Positions 7,559 through 15,505 of a stretch of 26,238 bases of DNA are shown piece by piece. A model generated the notes under the pieces. The model was not told the origin of the DNA. It saw only the letters and a list, made by a program, of their open reading frames with translations, and did not search any database. The translations under genes were made by a program, and so were the position numbers. The stretch covers positions 1 to 26,238 of the forward strand of contig CALBPX010000056.1 of the NCBI GenBank assembly GCA_937899055.1, given 5' to 3'. Origin of the DNA: an uncultured Bacteroidales bacterium (GTDB lineage Bacteria; Bacteroidota; Bacteroidia; Bacteroidales; UBA932). Position 1 is the stretch's first letter. Each line of letters opens with the position of its first letter.

Positions 7559-9160
7559 ATGGAGAGAATTATAATACTCGATTTCGGTTCTCAGGTAACT
7601 CAGGTTATAGGCAGAAGAGTCAGGGAACTGAATGTCTATTGCGAAATCCACCCTTTCAACAAATTCCCTTTTGAAGACGGAAGAATCATCCCTTCAGATG
7701 TCAAGGGCATAATACTTTCCGGAAGCCCGTTTTCCGTAAGGGATGAAAAGAGTCCTTCCGTTATCCTCAGCCATTATGCCGGCAAGGTTCCCATTCTGGG
7801 AATCTGCTACGGAGCCCAGTTGATAGCCCAAAACTATGGTGGCAGCGTAGAAGCCTCTGACACAAGAGAATACGGAAGAGCCGCCCTTACCGTGGCCAAC
7901 ATTGACGAGCCTATATTCAAGGATGTTCCAAAGACATCTCAGGTGTGGATGAGCCACGGCGATTCCATTACGGAACTGCCCCGCAGCGCAGAGCTGATAG
8001 CCTCCACCGCTTCGGTCTGCAACGCGGCTTATAAAATCGCTGAGAAAAAGATTTATGCCTTCCAGTTCCATCCGGAAGTATTTCACACCCAGTACGGCGG
8101 AACAATGCTGAGAAACTTTGTAAAGGGTATCTGCGGCTGCAAAGGAGACTGGACTACGGAATCCTTCATAGAAAGCACGGTAGAAAGCCTCAGAGAAAAA
8201 CTCGGTACGGACGAAGTCATACTCGGCCTCAGCGGAGGTGTAGATTCTTCAGTAGCCGCCGTTCTGCTCAATAAAGCCATAGGAAGCCGCCTGCACTGCA
8301 TATTTGTAGATAACGGCCTGCTCCGCAAGAACGAGTTTGAAGAAGTTCTTCTGCAATATCAGGACATGGGCCTGAACGTTACAGGAGTAAGAGCCGCAGA
8401 CCGCTTTCTTGATGCCCTAAGGGGCATTTCAGACCCTGAAGGCAAGCGCAAGGCCATAGGCAAAACTTTCATAGATGTGTTTGAAGCTGAAGCTCAGAAA
8501 ATTACCGGAGCAAAATGGCTTGCCCAGGGCACCATCTACCCGGATGTCATAGAAAGCAGCAGCGTCAAAGGCCCTTCTGCAACCATAAAGAGCCACCACA
8601 ACGTGGGCGGCCTGCCGGAAAAGATGAACCTCAAGATTGTGGAGCCTCTGCGATCGCTCTTCAAAGACGAAGTCAGGCGCACGGGTCTGGCCCTGGGCAT
8701 CAAACGCCAACTCATATCGCGCCACCCGTTCCCCGGCCCTGGTCTGGGAATCAGGGTCCTCGGCGAAGTGACAAAGGAAAAACTCGATATCCTGAAGGAA
8801 GCGGACCACATCTTCATAAGCAACCTCAGAACCTATATGACAGACCTTCCGGCAGCATCCAATGGTCTGTCATACGCAGAAGGTAGCTCGCAGATTCCGC
8901 TGTACGATGCAATATGGCAGGCCGGAACCATACTTCTGCCGGTACGCAGCGTAGGAGTTATGGGAGATGAGCGCACATACGAATACACCATTGCCCTCAG
9001 GGCCGTAATTTCCAACGACGGCATGACGGCAGACTGGGTACACATCCCCTACGAGTTCCTTGCAAAGGTATCTAACCAGATAATAAACAAAGTAAAAGGC
9101 GTAAACCGCGTCTGCTACGACATTTCTTCCAAACCACCTGCAACAATCGAGTGGGAATAG
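7559..9160 (+). CDS. guaA: GMP synthase (glutamine-hydrolysing)
   Basis: GuaA converts XMP to GMP using ATP and glutamine. The 533-residue protein has the class I glutamine amidotransferase domain with Cys83 in GICYGAQ and His171/Glu173 in FQFHPEVF. The ATP-pyrophosphatase P-loop is LSGGVDSS (about 224-231). The GMPS dimerisation domain ends in ATIEWE, the conserved C-terminus. ATG 7559 gives MERIIILDFGSQ, the standard start; a TTG 12 nt upstream lies inside the -7 box and is rejected. It is followed after 12 nt by a phzF-like gene on the same strand. Confidence 0.98.
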   Translation: MERIIILDFGSQVTQVIGRRVRELNVYCEIHPFNKFPFEDGRIIPSDVKGIILSGSPFSVRDEKSPSVILSHYAGKVPILGICYGAQLIAQNYGGSVEASDTREYGRAALTVANIDEPIFKDVPKTSQVWMSHGDSITELPRSAELIASTASVCNAAYKIAEKKIYAFQFHPEVFHTQYGGTMLRNFVKGICGCKGDWTTESFIESTVESLREKLGTDEVILGLSGGVDSSVAAVLLNKAIGSRLHCIFVDNGLLRKNEFEEVLLQYQDMGLNVTGVRAADRFLDALRGISDPEGKRKAIGKTFIDVFEAEAQKITGAKWLAQGTIYPDVIESSSVKGPSATIKSHHNVGGLPEKMNLKIVEPLRSLFKDEVRRTGLALGIKRQLISRHPFPGPGLGIRVLGEVTKEKLDILKEADHIFISNLRTYMTDLPAASNGLSYAEGSSQIPLYDAIWQAGTILLPVRSVGVMGDERTYEYTIALRAVISNDGMTADWVHIPYEFLAKVSNQIINKVKGVNRVCYDISSKPPATIEWE

Positions 9161-9172
9161 TTGACAGTTGAA

Positions 9173-10045
9173 ATGACTCAGTATCTTGTAAACGCTTTTG
9201 CCGAGGACGCTTTTGCCGGAAACCCTGCCGCCGTCTGCATACTCAACGGACCACGGGAGGCTTCTCCTATAGGTTTTCAGTGCTGGCCGTCCGATGCTCA
9301 GATGCAGCAGATTGCTAAGGAAAACAACTTGTCGGAAACGGCTTTCTGCATGATACTCAGCCAAGACCGCCTGCATCCTAAGTTTCACATCCGTTGGTTT
9401 ACTCCCGGATGCGAAGTGGATCTTTGCGGACACGCCACTCTTGCAACTTCATACGTTTTATTCAAGTATTACTTCAAGGAAGCCGTCACCCTGCATTTTA
9501 AATCGCGGAGCGGAGACCTGCACATAAAGAGGAAATGCGTCGGCGATGATTTCATGGTGATAATGGACTTCCCGGCCTATGGATTGGAAAAAGTCACGGA
9601 CGCTTCTGAGACAGAAGCTGTGCTGCAGGCAATTGCAGGTTCCGGAAGTAGCTTGGAAAGAAACAGGGTAAAAGAGATTTGGAAAGGGATCGACTATGTA
9701 GCAGTTCTTGATGATGCAAAGGATGTCATCGGCTTCAAGCCTGATTTCAAAAGGATTGCATCTCTGCCAAGAGCCCATAATCTGCTTATAACATCATCTT
9801 TCCGCACAGATCAGGAGAGCACAACTGCAAACTATGACTTTGCATCGCGATGCTTCTTCCCAAAGGAAGCCATAGACGAAGACCCTGTTACAGGAAGCGC
9901 CCACTGCACCCTCGGGCCGCTGTGGGCAAACAAGCTGTCAAAGACCGAACTTACTGCATACCAAGCTTCTGCAAGAGGCGGAATACTCCATCTCAAAGTT
10001 TCTGAAGACCGAGTCCAGATCGGTGGCAAGGTCAGAGAGGACTAA
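9173..10045 (+). CDS. PhzF-family isomerase/epimerase
   Basis: The 290-residue protein matches the PhzF/diaminopimelate-epimerase fold family. Motifs are NAFAEDAFAGNPAAVC (7-22), NNLSETAFC with the probable catalytic Glu55, WFTPGCEVDLCGHATLA, and DPVTGSAHCTLGPLWA near the C-terminus. These make up the two halves of the pseudo-symmetric fold. The physiological substrate of most such enzymes is unknown; nothing nearby suggests phenazine synthesis. It starts 12 nt after guaA with no promoter of its own, so it is likely co-transcribed. A TTG four codons upstream is less likely as start than ATG 9173. Identical 12-mers (TCGAGTGGGAAT) lie just before and just after the gene. Confidence 0.9.
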   Translation: MTQYLVNAFAEDAFAGNPAAVCILNGPREASPIGFQCWPSDAQMQQIAKENNLSETAFCMILSQDRLHPKFHIRWFTPGCEVDLCGHATLATSYVLFKYYFKEAVTLHFKSRSGDLHIKRKCVGDDFMVIMDFPAYGLEKVTDASETEAVLQAIAGSGSSLERNRVKEIWKGIDYVAVLDDAKDVIGFKPDFKRIASLPRAHNLLITSSFRTDQESTTANYDFASRCFFPKEAIDEDPVTGSAHCTLGPLWANKLSKTELTAYQASARGGILHLKVSEDRVQIGGKVRED

Positions 10046-10107
10046 GATGTCAAGAAAAGAATAATGATGATGACAGATGGGGTGATTCGAGTGGGAATCA
10101 GGTGCAG

Positions 10108-11088
10108 TTATCGCCGAGGATGATGGTCAAGGATGTTCTTCATCCACTGCTTTGAGCTGACGTGGGTGTAGATTTCTGTAGTAAGGATGCTTTCATGCCC
10201 CAGCATATCCTGCACAGCCCGCAGATCTGCCCCGTTTTCCACCAGATGCGTGGCAAAACTGTGGCGGAAGGTATGCGGGTGAACGTCTTTCTTGATGCCG
10301 GCAAGATGCGCATGTTTCCTTACAATCTTGAACACCATTACTCTGGTAAGTTTTCCTCCGCGACGGTTGAGGAACAGGGTTTCTTCCGATTCTGAAATCT
10401 TTGTAAAGTTGCGGCTTTTGCCCAGCGTTGTACCTGAGGATTTCTGACGGGAAGAGCCGCCCAGAGCCTTTGCATGTTCAAGGCAATCCCAACGTACCGG
10501 TATGTAGCTGTTTATTGCGGCAACGGCATAGTCTCCTATTGGAACCAGACGCTGCTTGTTGCCCTTTCCTGTAATACGGACAAATTGTTCCTTAAAGAAA
10601 ATATCTGAAATCCTGAGGTTTACAAGTTCACTCACACGCAGGCCACAGCTATAGAGCATTTCCAGAATTGCCCTGTTTCTTATGCCTTCGTAGGTAGAAA
10701 GGTTGCAGGTTGATATTATGCGTTCTACCTCGGCTACGGAAAGTACATCCGGAAGGCGGCGTGTAATCTTTGGGTTATCTGTGCTTTCCAGCGGATTGTC
10801 CTGCTGGTCTCCTTCTAACTTGAGGAACCTGTAGAAAGCCTTCAGAGTGCTGAGCATACGGCTCTGGCTACGGGCCGAAGAACCTGCGGTAAATTTTTCC
10901 GCAAGAAAGCTGTCAACATCATCTTTTGAAACATCGTAAAACGACTGCCTTGCCCCAGAGGCAAGATATGCGGCAAAGATTCTGAGATCTGAGCAGTAGG
11001 AAGATATTGTATTTTTGCTCAGACCCCTTTCCAGGCGCAGATAGTCTGCAAACTCCTTGATCCTTATGTCAAAATCCGTTGCGCTCAT
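10108..11088 (-). CDS. xerD: Site-specific tyrosine recombinase XerD-like
   Basis: XerC/XerD recombinases resolve chromosome dimers at dif during division. The protein has 326 residues. The N-terminal SAM-like domain starts FADYLRLERGLSKNTISSY. Catalytic residues are Arg151 (CGLRVSEL), Lys175 (TGKGNKQR), His272/Arg275 (HTFRHSFATHL), His298 (LGHESI) and Tyr307 (EIYTH). It is longer than the usual ~300 because of a polar insert at about 205-235 (KALGGSSRQKSSG...). It follows nth by 7 nt in an ftsE-nth-xerD cluster, a chromosomal setting that argues for a housekeeping Xer protein rather than an element integrase. XerC versus XerD cannot be settled from one gene. Confidence 0.88.
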   Translation of the reverse strand: MSATDFDIRIKEFADYLRLERGLSKNTISSYCSDLRIFAAYLASGARQSFYDVSKDDVDSFLAEKFTAGSSARSQSRMLSTLKAFYRFLKLEGDQQDNPLESTDNPKITRRLPDVLSVAEVERIISTCNLSTYEGIRNRAILEMLYSCGLRVSELVNLRISDIFFKEQFVRITGKGNKQRLVPIGDYAVAAINSYIPVRWDCLEHAKALGGSSRQKSSGTTLGKSRNFTKISESEETLFLNRRGGKLTRVMVFKIVRKHAHLAGIKKDVHPHTFRHSFATHLVENGADLRAVQDMLGHESILTTEIYTHVSSKQWMKNILDHHPRR

Positions 11089-11095
11089 TCAGACA

Positions 11096-11740
11096 TCAAA
11101 GTTTGCTTCCTTCCAGGAGTTTTGGGCAGAGGTGGCTGACTCCGCAGTCATTGCAGCCGGGCTTCTGGGCCTTGCATACATATCGGCCGTGCAGTATCAG
11201 CCAGTGGTGGGCGCGGGCACGGTCGGCCTCGGGTATCTGAGCTTCCAGATCCTGCTCCACTTCATACGGGGTCTTTCCTGCAGAAAGCCCCAGCCGGTGA
11301 GCCACACGGAAGACATGCGTATCTACCGCAATTACAGGCTTAAGGTAGCAGATAGAAGCCACAACATTTGCGGTCTTGCGCCCTACGCCAGGGAGCTTCA
11401 TCAGGTCGTCTATGCCGTCCGGTACGGTTCCGCCAAAATCGCTGAGCAGCATCTTGCTCATTTTAAGAAGATGAGAAGCTTTATTGTTGGGGTAAGACAC
11501 AGACTTTATGTAGCCGTATATGTCTTTTTCCGTGGCCTTGCTCATAGCCGCAGCGTCCGGATAAGCCTTCAGGAGCGCTGGAGTTACCATGTTCACACGC
11601 TTGTCGGTACACTGGGCAGAAAGAATTACGGCCACAATCAGTTCAAAGGCATTGGCAAAGCGGAGCTCGCTCTGCTCAGATATGGCGTTCTGCCTGAACC
11701 ATTCTATTATATTTCGGTTTCTTGCCGGAAACTTTTTCAT
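11096..11740 (-). CDS. nth: Endonuclease III (DNA glycosylase/AP lyase)
   Basis: Nth removes oxidised pyrimidines and nicks the abasic site in base-excision repair. The 214-residue protein has the helix-hairpin-helix LPGVGRKTA (116-124) with catalytic Lys122, catalytic Asp140 in VDTHVFR, and a [4Fe-4S] cluster motif C-x6-C-x2-C-x5-C at Cys189, 196, 199 and 205. All key residues are present and the length is standard. It lies 34 nt after ftsE and 7 nt before xerD on the same strand, so the three are probably one transcript. Confidence 0.97.
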   Translation of the reverse strand: MKKFPARNRNIIEWFRQNAISEQSELRFANAFELIVAVILSAQCTDKRVNMVTPALLKAYPDAAAMSKATEKDIYGYIKSVSYPNNKASHLLKMSKMLLSDFGGTVPDGIDDLMKLPGVGRKTANVVASICYLKPVIAVDTHVFRVAHRLGLSAGKTPYEVEQDLEAQIPEADRARAHHWLILHGRYVCKAQKPGCNDCGVSHLCPKLLEGSKL

Positions 11741-11774
11741 ACTCCTGTGCTGCTGAATGTTTTCCTGTGAGGTC

Positions 11775-12536
11775 CTACATGGGCATGTCTTCCTTCAGGT
11801 TTTCTGCCCTGAAGGTATTTACCTCGTTCGTAACTTCCTTGCAGCGGCCGTCTTTGCACAGCAGCACGCGCCCGGGGTAGCGGTCTATGATGATGCGGTT
11901 GTGTGTTACTATTATTATTGCCGGGCGGTAGTCGTGGTGGATTTTCATCATAAGTGCCATTATGCCGTCAGCAGTTTCGGAATCAAGGTTGCCGGTGGGT
12001 TCGTCGGCAAGCACCACATCGGGGCTGTTGAGCAGGGAGCGGGCAATTGCAACCCTCTGCTGCTCACCGCCAGAAAGCTGGTGCGGCATCTTGTGGGCCT
12101 TGGTTTTGAGGTCCACCATCTCCAGAACCTGAATGCAGCGTTCCTTCATCTTCTGCTCATCCTTCCAGCCAGTTGCCTTGAGTACAAACATCAGGTTGTC
12201 TTCCACACTGCGGTCTGCAAGCAGCTGAAAATCCTGAAACACAACGCCGATATTCCGGCGGAGGAACGGAATCTGACGGCCCTTGAGTTTACTTAGGTCA
12301 TAGTCCCCTACCCTTGCTTTGCCCTTTGTTACAGGAAGTTCTGCATTTATGGTCTTGAGTATGGAACTCTTGCCGCTGCCTACCTTGCCTACAAGATAGA
12401 CAAGTTCTCCGCGGCCGACACTGAATGTAACGTCAGACAGTATCAGGTTGTCTTCATTTACTATATCCACTCCCTCGAACTTTACCAGCGGGAGAGCATT
12501 TGCGCTTACAAATCCGTCAGACATATTTTGTGGCAT
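11775..12536 (-). CDS. ftsE: Cell-division ABC transporter ATPase FtsE
   Basis: FtsE is the cytoplasmic ATPase of FtsEX, which activates septal peptidoglycan hydrolases. In the 253-residue form from ATG 12536 the Walker A motif is GKVGSGKS (50-57), the signature LSGGEQQR (154-161) and Walker B VVLADEP (174-180), followed by the D-loop and a switch His in VTHNR. Bacteroidetes FtsE proteins typically have GKVGSGKS. ATG 12524 (MSDGF) is an equally good start; a TTG at 12551 lies inside the -7 box and is rejected. No ftsX is adjacent, so the membrane partner must be encoded elsewhere. LolD-type lipoprotein exporters are similar, hence slight doubt. Confidence 0.88.
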   Translation of the reverse strand: MPQNMSDGFVSANALPLVKFEGVDIVNEDNLILSDVTFSVGRGELVYLVGKVGSGKSSILKTINAELPVTKGKARVGDYDLSKLKGRQIPFLRRNIGVVFQDFQLLADRSVEDNLMFVLKATGWKDEQKMKERCIQVLEMVDLKTKAHKMPHQLSGGEQQRVAIARSLLNSPDVVLADEPTGNLDSETADGIMALMMKIHHDYRPAIIIVTHNRIIIDRYPGRVLLCKDGRCKEVTNEVNTFRAENLKEDMPM

Positions 12537-12548
12537 AATTTTCTCAGA

Positions 12549-12556
12549 CAAAAATA
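12549..12556 (-). promoter_or_regulatory. -7 box of ftsE-nth-xerD
   Basis: On the minus strand, TATTTTTG matches TANNTTTG and ends 12 nt before ATG 12536. The -33 position reads TTTC, an imperfect match. Confidence 0.55.
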
Positions 12557-12569
12557 CGCAGATTTAGAC

Positions 12570-12577
12570 TATTTTTG
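12570..12577 (+). promoter_or_regulatory. -7 box of TPR gene, back-to-back with ftsE promoter
   Basis: TATTTTTG on the plus strand ends 21 nt before the ATG at 12599. No clear -33 TTG is seen. The two divergent -7 boxes are separated by only 13 bp, so the two promoters share DNA. Confidence 0.5.
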
Positions 12578-12598
12578 AAAGTTATTTGGATATTCTTT

Positions 12599-15487
12599 AT
12601 GCATGCACAAAATAAATTTTTCTCAGCGATAGCTTCTGCAGTTCTCATTTTTACTCCACTTTGCCTTTCGGCTCAGAGCTGGCAGGAGAATATGAAGGAA
12701 GCCAAACAATTGTATATCAATAAGATGTATCAGAACGCCCAGATGCTGTTCCAAAGGGCTGCTTCAGGGATTAAATCTCAGGGCGGAAGTTCTGAACAAA
12801 ACCTCAGCCAGGCAGAAGGTTACAGCCTGCTGTGCGCCCTGAAACTTGCTCAGGAAGGCTCTCAGAGGCAGGCTTTCAGCTACATCAGAAAATATCCCAC
12901 ATCGCTGCTCAACCCAAGTATAAAGTTTGAGGCGGCTTCGCTATACTTTTCGGACGGGGATTTCAGCCGTGCCCTTGTACTTATGGAGGACCTTCAACCC
13001 ACTGACATTGAAGTTGCCGACCGCCAACGCTACCTGCTTCAGAAGGGTATATGCCTATGCAAAGAAAACCGGAGCGTAGAGGCTGAGAACCATCTGCTGG
13101 AAATCCCCAAAACGAGCTCCCTTTACTCTCAGGCACGCTACTGGCTCGGCTACTCCGAATACACCAAGGGCAATTTTGCCGATGCCATAGGCTACTTTGA
13201 GGAGTCGGGCAGCCCCAGTGCGGCAATGATGCTCTCCGACTGCCATTTCATGCTCAAGGATTACGGCTATGTATATGAACATTCCTCGGACTTAAACTCT
13301 TACGAAGGAGCAGAAAAGGCCCGTCTGGCAAGGATAGTTTCTGAATCCGCAGACGCCCTCGGAAAAACCTCGGAAGCCGAACGTTATTTCAGAATATATT
13401 CAGACCAGAAAGAACTTTCAAAAACCGACAACTTCTACTCCGGAATGCTGGCCTACCAGCAGGGAAACTGGAGAGAGGCAGAGCGTCTGTTTGAAGAATG
13501 TATAAACTTCGGCGATAACGATTCGCTGAGCCAGAATGCCCTTTACCGCCTTGCCCGCTGCAAGATAGAAGAGAAAGACAAACTTTCTGCCGCGGATGCT
13601 TTCCAGAAGGCCTCGCAGATGGATTTCAACCAGCAGATTAAGGAAGACGCCTTCTTCAACTATGCCAAACTCAGTTTTGAACTCTGGGGAAATGCAGACA
13701 GGCTCTATCAATATCTGCAAAGCTATGCACCTGCTGACAACAAGAAAGACGAAACCTACGGGCACATTGCTGCCAAATGTTTGGAAGACAATAAATTCCA
13801 GGACGCTATAGAGGCACTTGAAAAGATTGCCTCCCCTACCGGAACAGACCTTTCCAACCTACAGAAGGCGGGCTTTTTCCAGGGCATGGCTCTGATGGAA
13901 GAAGGGAGGTTCATTCCGGCCGAAGAATATCTCAGGGAAGCATCGCTGAAGAAAGACATTAACCCCCAGATTGCAGGTCTTGCCGCTTACTGGCTGGCAG
14001 AAAGCCTGTTCCGTCAGCAGAGGTATGAAGAATCCCTGGATATTCTTACAGGCCTGCAGGCAGACAAGGCCTTCGCCCAGACTGGCGAATACAAGACATC
14101 GTTCTTCAACAGCGGCTATGACAGGCTCAGGCTCAAAGACATAGACGGAGCATACAAAGACTTTGCAAAATACACGGGTATGGTGGGAATGAGCGAATAC
14201 GGTGTGGAAGCCATGCTGAGAATGGCCGACTGCAAGTTCATGCAGAGAGATTTCAAGGCCGCACAGCAATTGTACTCGGATGTGGCTTCCAAGAACGCCG
14301 GATCAACACTCTACGCTCCTCTGCAGGAGGCTCTGGCCCAAGGCCTGCTGGGGAATAACAAAAAGAAGATTGATGTGCTTAAGGCCTACAGTTCAGACTC
14401 TTACAAAAGTAGCGAAAAGTTCACGGAACTTCTGTACGAACTTGGGCGGGCCCAAATTCAGCAGAAAGACAGCAAGGGTGCAGAAAAAACACTCCTGCGC
14501 CTGACCCAGAACCCTGCCGACAGCCTCTTCTACGGCAAGGCCCTGATGGAGCTTGGAATGCTCTACACCAATTCCGCCAACAATGCAAAGGCCAAAGACT
14601 GCTACCGGAGGGCGGCTACGGCTAATCTGTCTGAGGAAGAAACCCAGGCGGCTATGAACGCCTATCAGAACCTGTGCAACCAGGAGGGCAACCCGGACGA
14701 ATTCCACAGCTGGATTTCATCTCTGGCTTCTTCGGAAAAGGTTCTGCCTAAAGGCTCCGAAGAAAAGGCTCAGCTTCTGTTCAATTCTGCCGAACAGATT
14801 TTCCTTGCAGAAAAATATGCTGCAGCAGCGGATGCGTTTGAAAAATTCATTGCCCAATATCCGGAATCCAATAAGTCCAAAGCCTGGTATTATCTTGCCC
14901 AATCCTATTCTCAGACAGGAAGTTACAGCAATGCAGCCGAAGCTTTCTCCTACCTTGCGGAGCTTTCTGTATTGCCGGGCGAAAAAGCAGCCTTTGTAAT
15001 GCGCGAAACCGAAATGCGTTTCAAGGCCAGACAATACAACAAAATCATAGAAAAAACGTCTTCATACATGGGAGAACTCCAGTTTGAGGATGCCGACAGC
15101 AGGCAGCTGAAGTACTGGCTGGCAAAGTCTTACCTTGCGGAGGAAGACTCCGGCAAAGCCGTAGATCTGCTGCTGGATGTGGCCGAAGACGTGCAGGACG
15201 AAATTGGGGCAGAGGCCGCCTATCTTCTTGTAAAAGACTCGTTTGACCGCGGCAAGTTTGAGAGAGTGGAGAAGATGGTCTTTGCCCTTGCGGAAGAAAA
15301 GACTCAGCAGATGTATTACCTTGCAAAATGCTATATACTGCTCGGCGATTCGTACTTTGAACTGGAAGACTATGAACAGGCTGCAGCCGTTTATGGAAGC
15401 ATTTACGATTCCTACAGCGGCGATGCACAGATCCGCAGGCAGGCCCTGGAAAAAAAGACCCAGGCCGAACAGAAAATGAAAAAATGA
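12599..15487 (+). CDS. Large secreted TPR-repeat protein
   Basis: The 962-residue protein starts MHAQNKFFSAIASAVLIF and has a signal peptide with a probable cut after LCLSAQS (about residue 26). The rest is nearly all helical with many TPR-like units, for example YINKMYQNAQMLFQRA, YWLGYSEYTKGNFADAIGYF, AWYYLAQSYSQTGSYSNAAE and SYFELEDYEQAAAVYGSIY. It is therefore a periplasmic or surface scaffold for protein-protein contacts; the partner is unknown. An upstream in-frame TTG (12575) overlaps the -7 box, so I take ATG 12599. An outer-membrane barrel gene follows after 18 nt on the same strand, suggesting that the two act together. No lipobox cysteine is visible. Confidence 0.9.
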   Translation: MHAQNKFFSAIASAVLIFTPLCLSAQSWQENMKEAKQLYINKMYQNAQMLFQRAASGIKSQGGSSEQNLSQAEGYSLLCALKLAQEGSQRQAFSYIRKYPTSLLNPSIKFEAASLYFSDGDFSRALVLMEDLQPTDIEVADRQRYLLQKGICLCKENRSVEAENHLLEIPKTSSLYSQARYWLGYSEYTKGNFADAIGYFEESGSPSAAMMLSDCHFMLKDYGYVYEHSSDLNSYEGAEKARLARIVSESADALGKTSEAERYFRIYSDQKELSKTDNFYSGMLAYQQGNWREAERLFEECINFGDNDSLSQNALYRLARCKIEEKDKLSAADAFQKASQMDFNQQIKEDAFFNYAKLSFELWGNADRLYQYLQSYAPADNKKDETYGHIAAKCLEDNKFQDAIEALEKIASPTGTDLSNLQKAGFFQGMALMEEGRFIPAEEYLREASLKKDINPQIAGLAAYWLAESLFRQQRYEESLDILTGLQADKAFAQTGEYKTSFFNSGYDRLRLKDIDGAYKDFAKYTGMVGMSEYGVEAMLRMADCKFMQRDFKAAQQLYSDVASKNAGSTLYAPLQEALAQGLLGNNKKKIDVLKAYSSDSYKSSEKFTELLYELGRAQIQQKDSKGAEKTLLRLTQNPADSLFYGKALMELGMLYTNSANNAKAKDCYRRAATANLSEEETQAAMNAYQNLCNQEGNPDEFHSWISSLASSEKVLPKGSEEKAQLLFNSAEQIFLAEKYAAAADAFEKFIAQYPESNKSKAWYYLAQSYSQTGSYSNAAEAFSYLAELSVLPGEKAAFVMRETEMRFKARQYNKIIEKTSSYMGELQFEDADSRQLKYWLAKSYLAEEDSGKAVDLLLDVAEDVQDEIGAEAAYLLVKDSFDRGKFERVEKMVFALAEEKTQQMYYLAKCYILLGDSYFELEDYEQAAAVYGSIYDSYSGDAQIRRQALEKKTQAEQKMKK

Positions 15488-15505
15488 CATAAAACATTTA
15501 CAGAT

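Noticed and set aside
6180..7574. 464-codon open frame antisense to typA
   Set aside because: It mirrors typA codon usage, has no recognisable domain, and typA is a full conserved gene.
10084..10105. Hairpin TGATTC/GAATCA between the convergent phzF and xerD genes as a terminator
   Set aside because: Stem of 6 bp without a T-tract on either strand; not enough to call a terminator.
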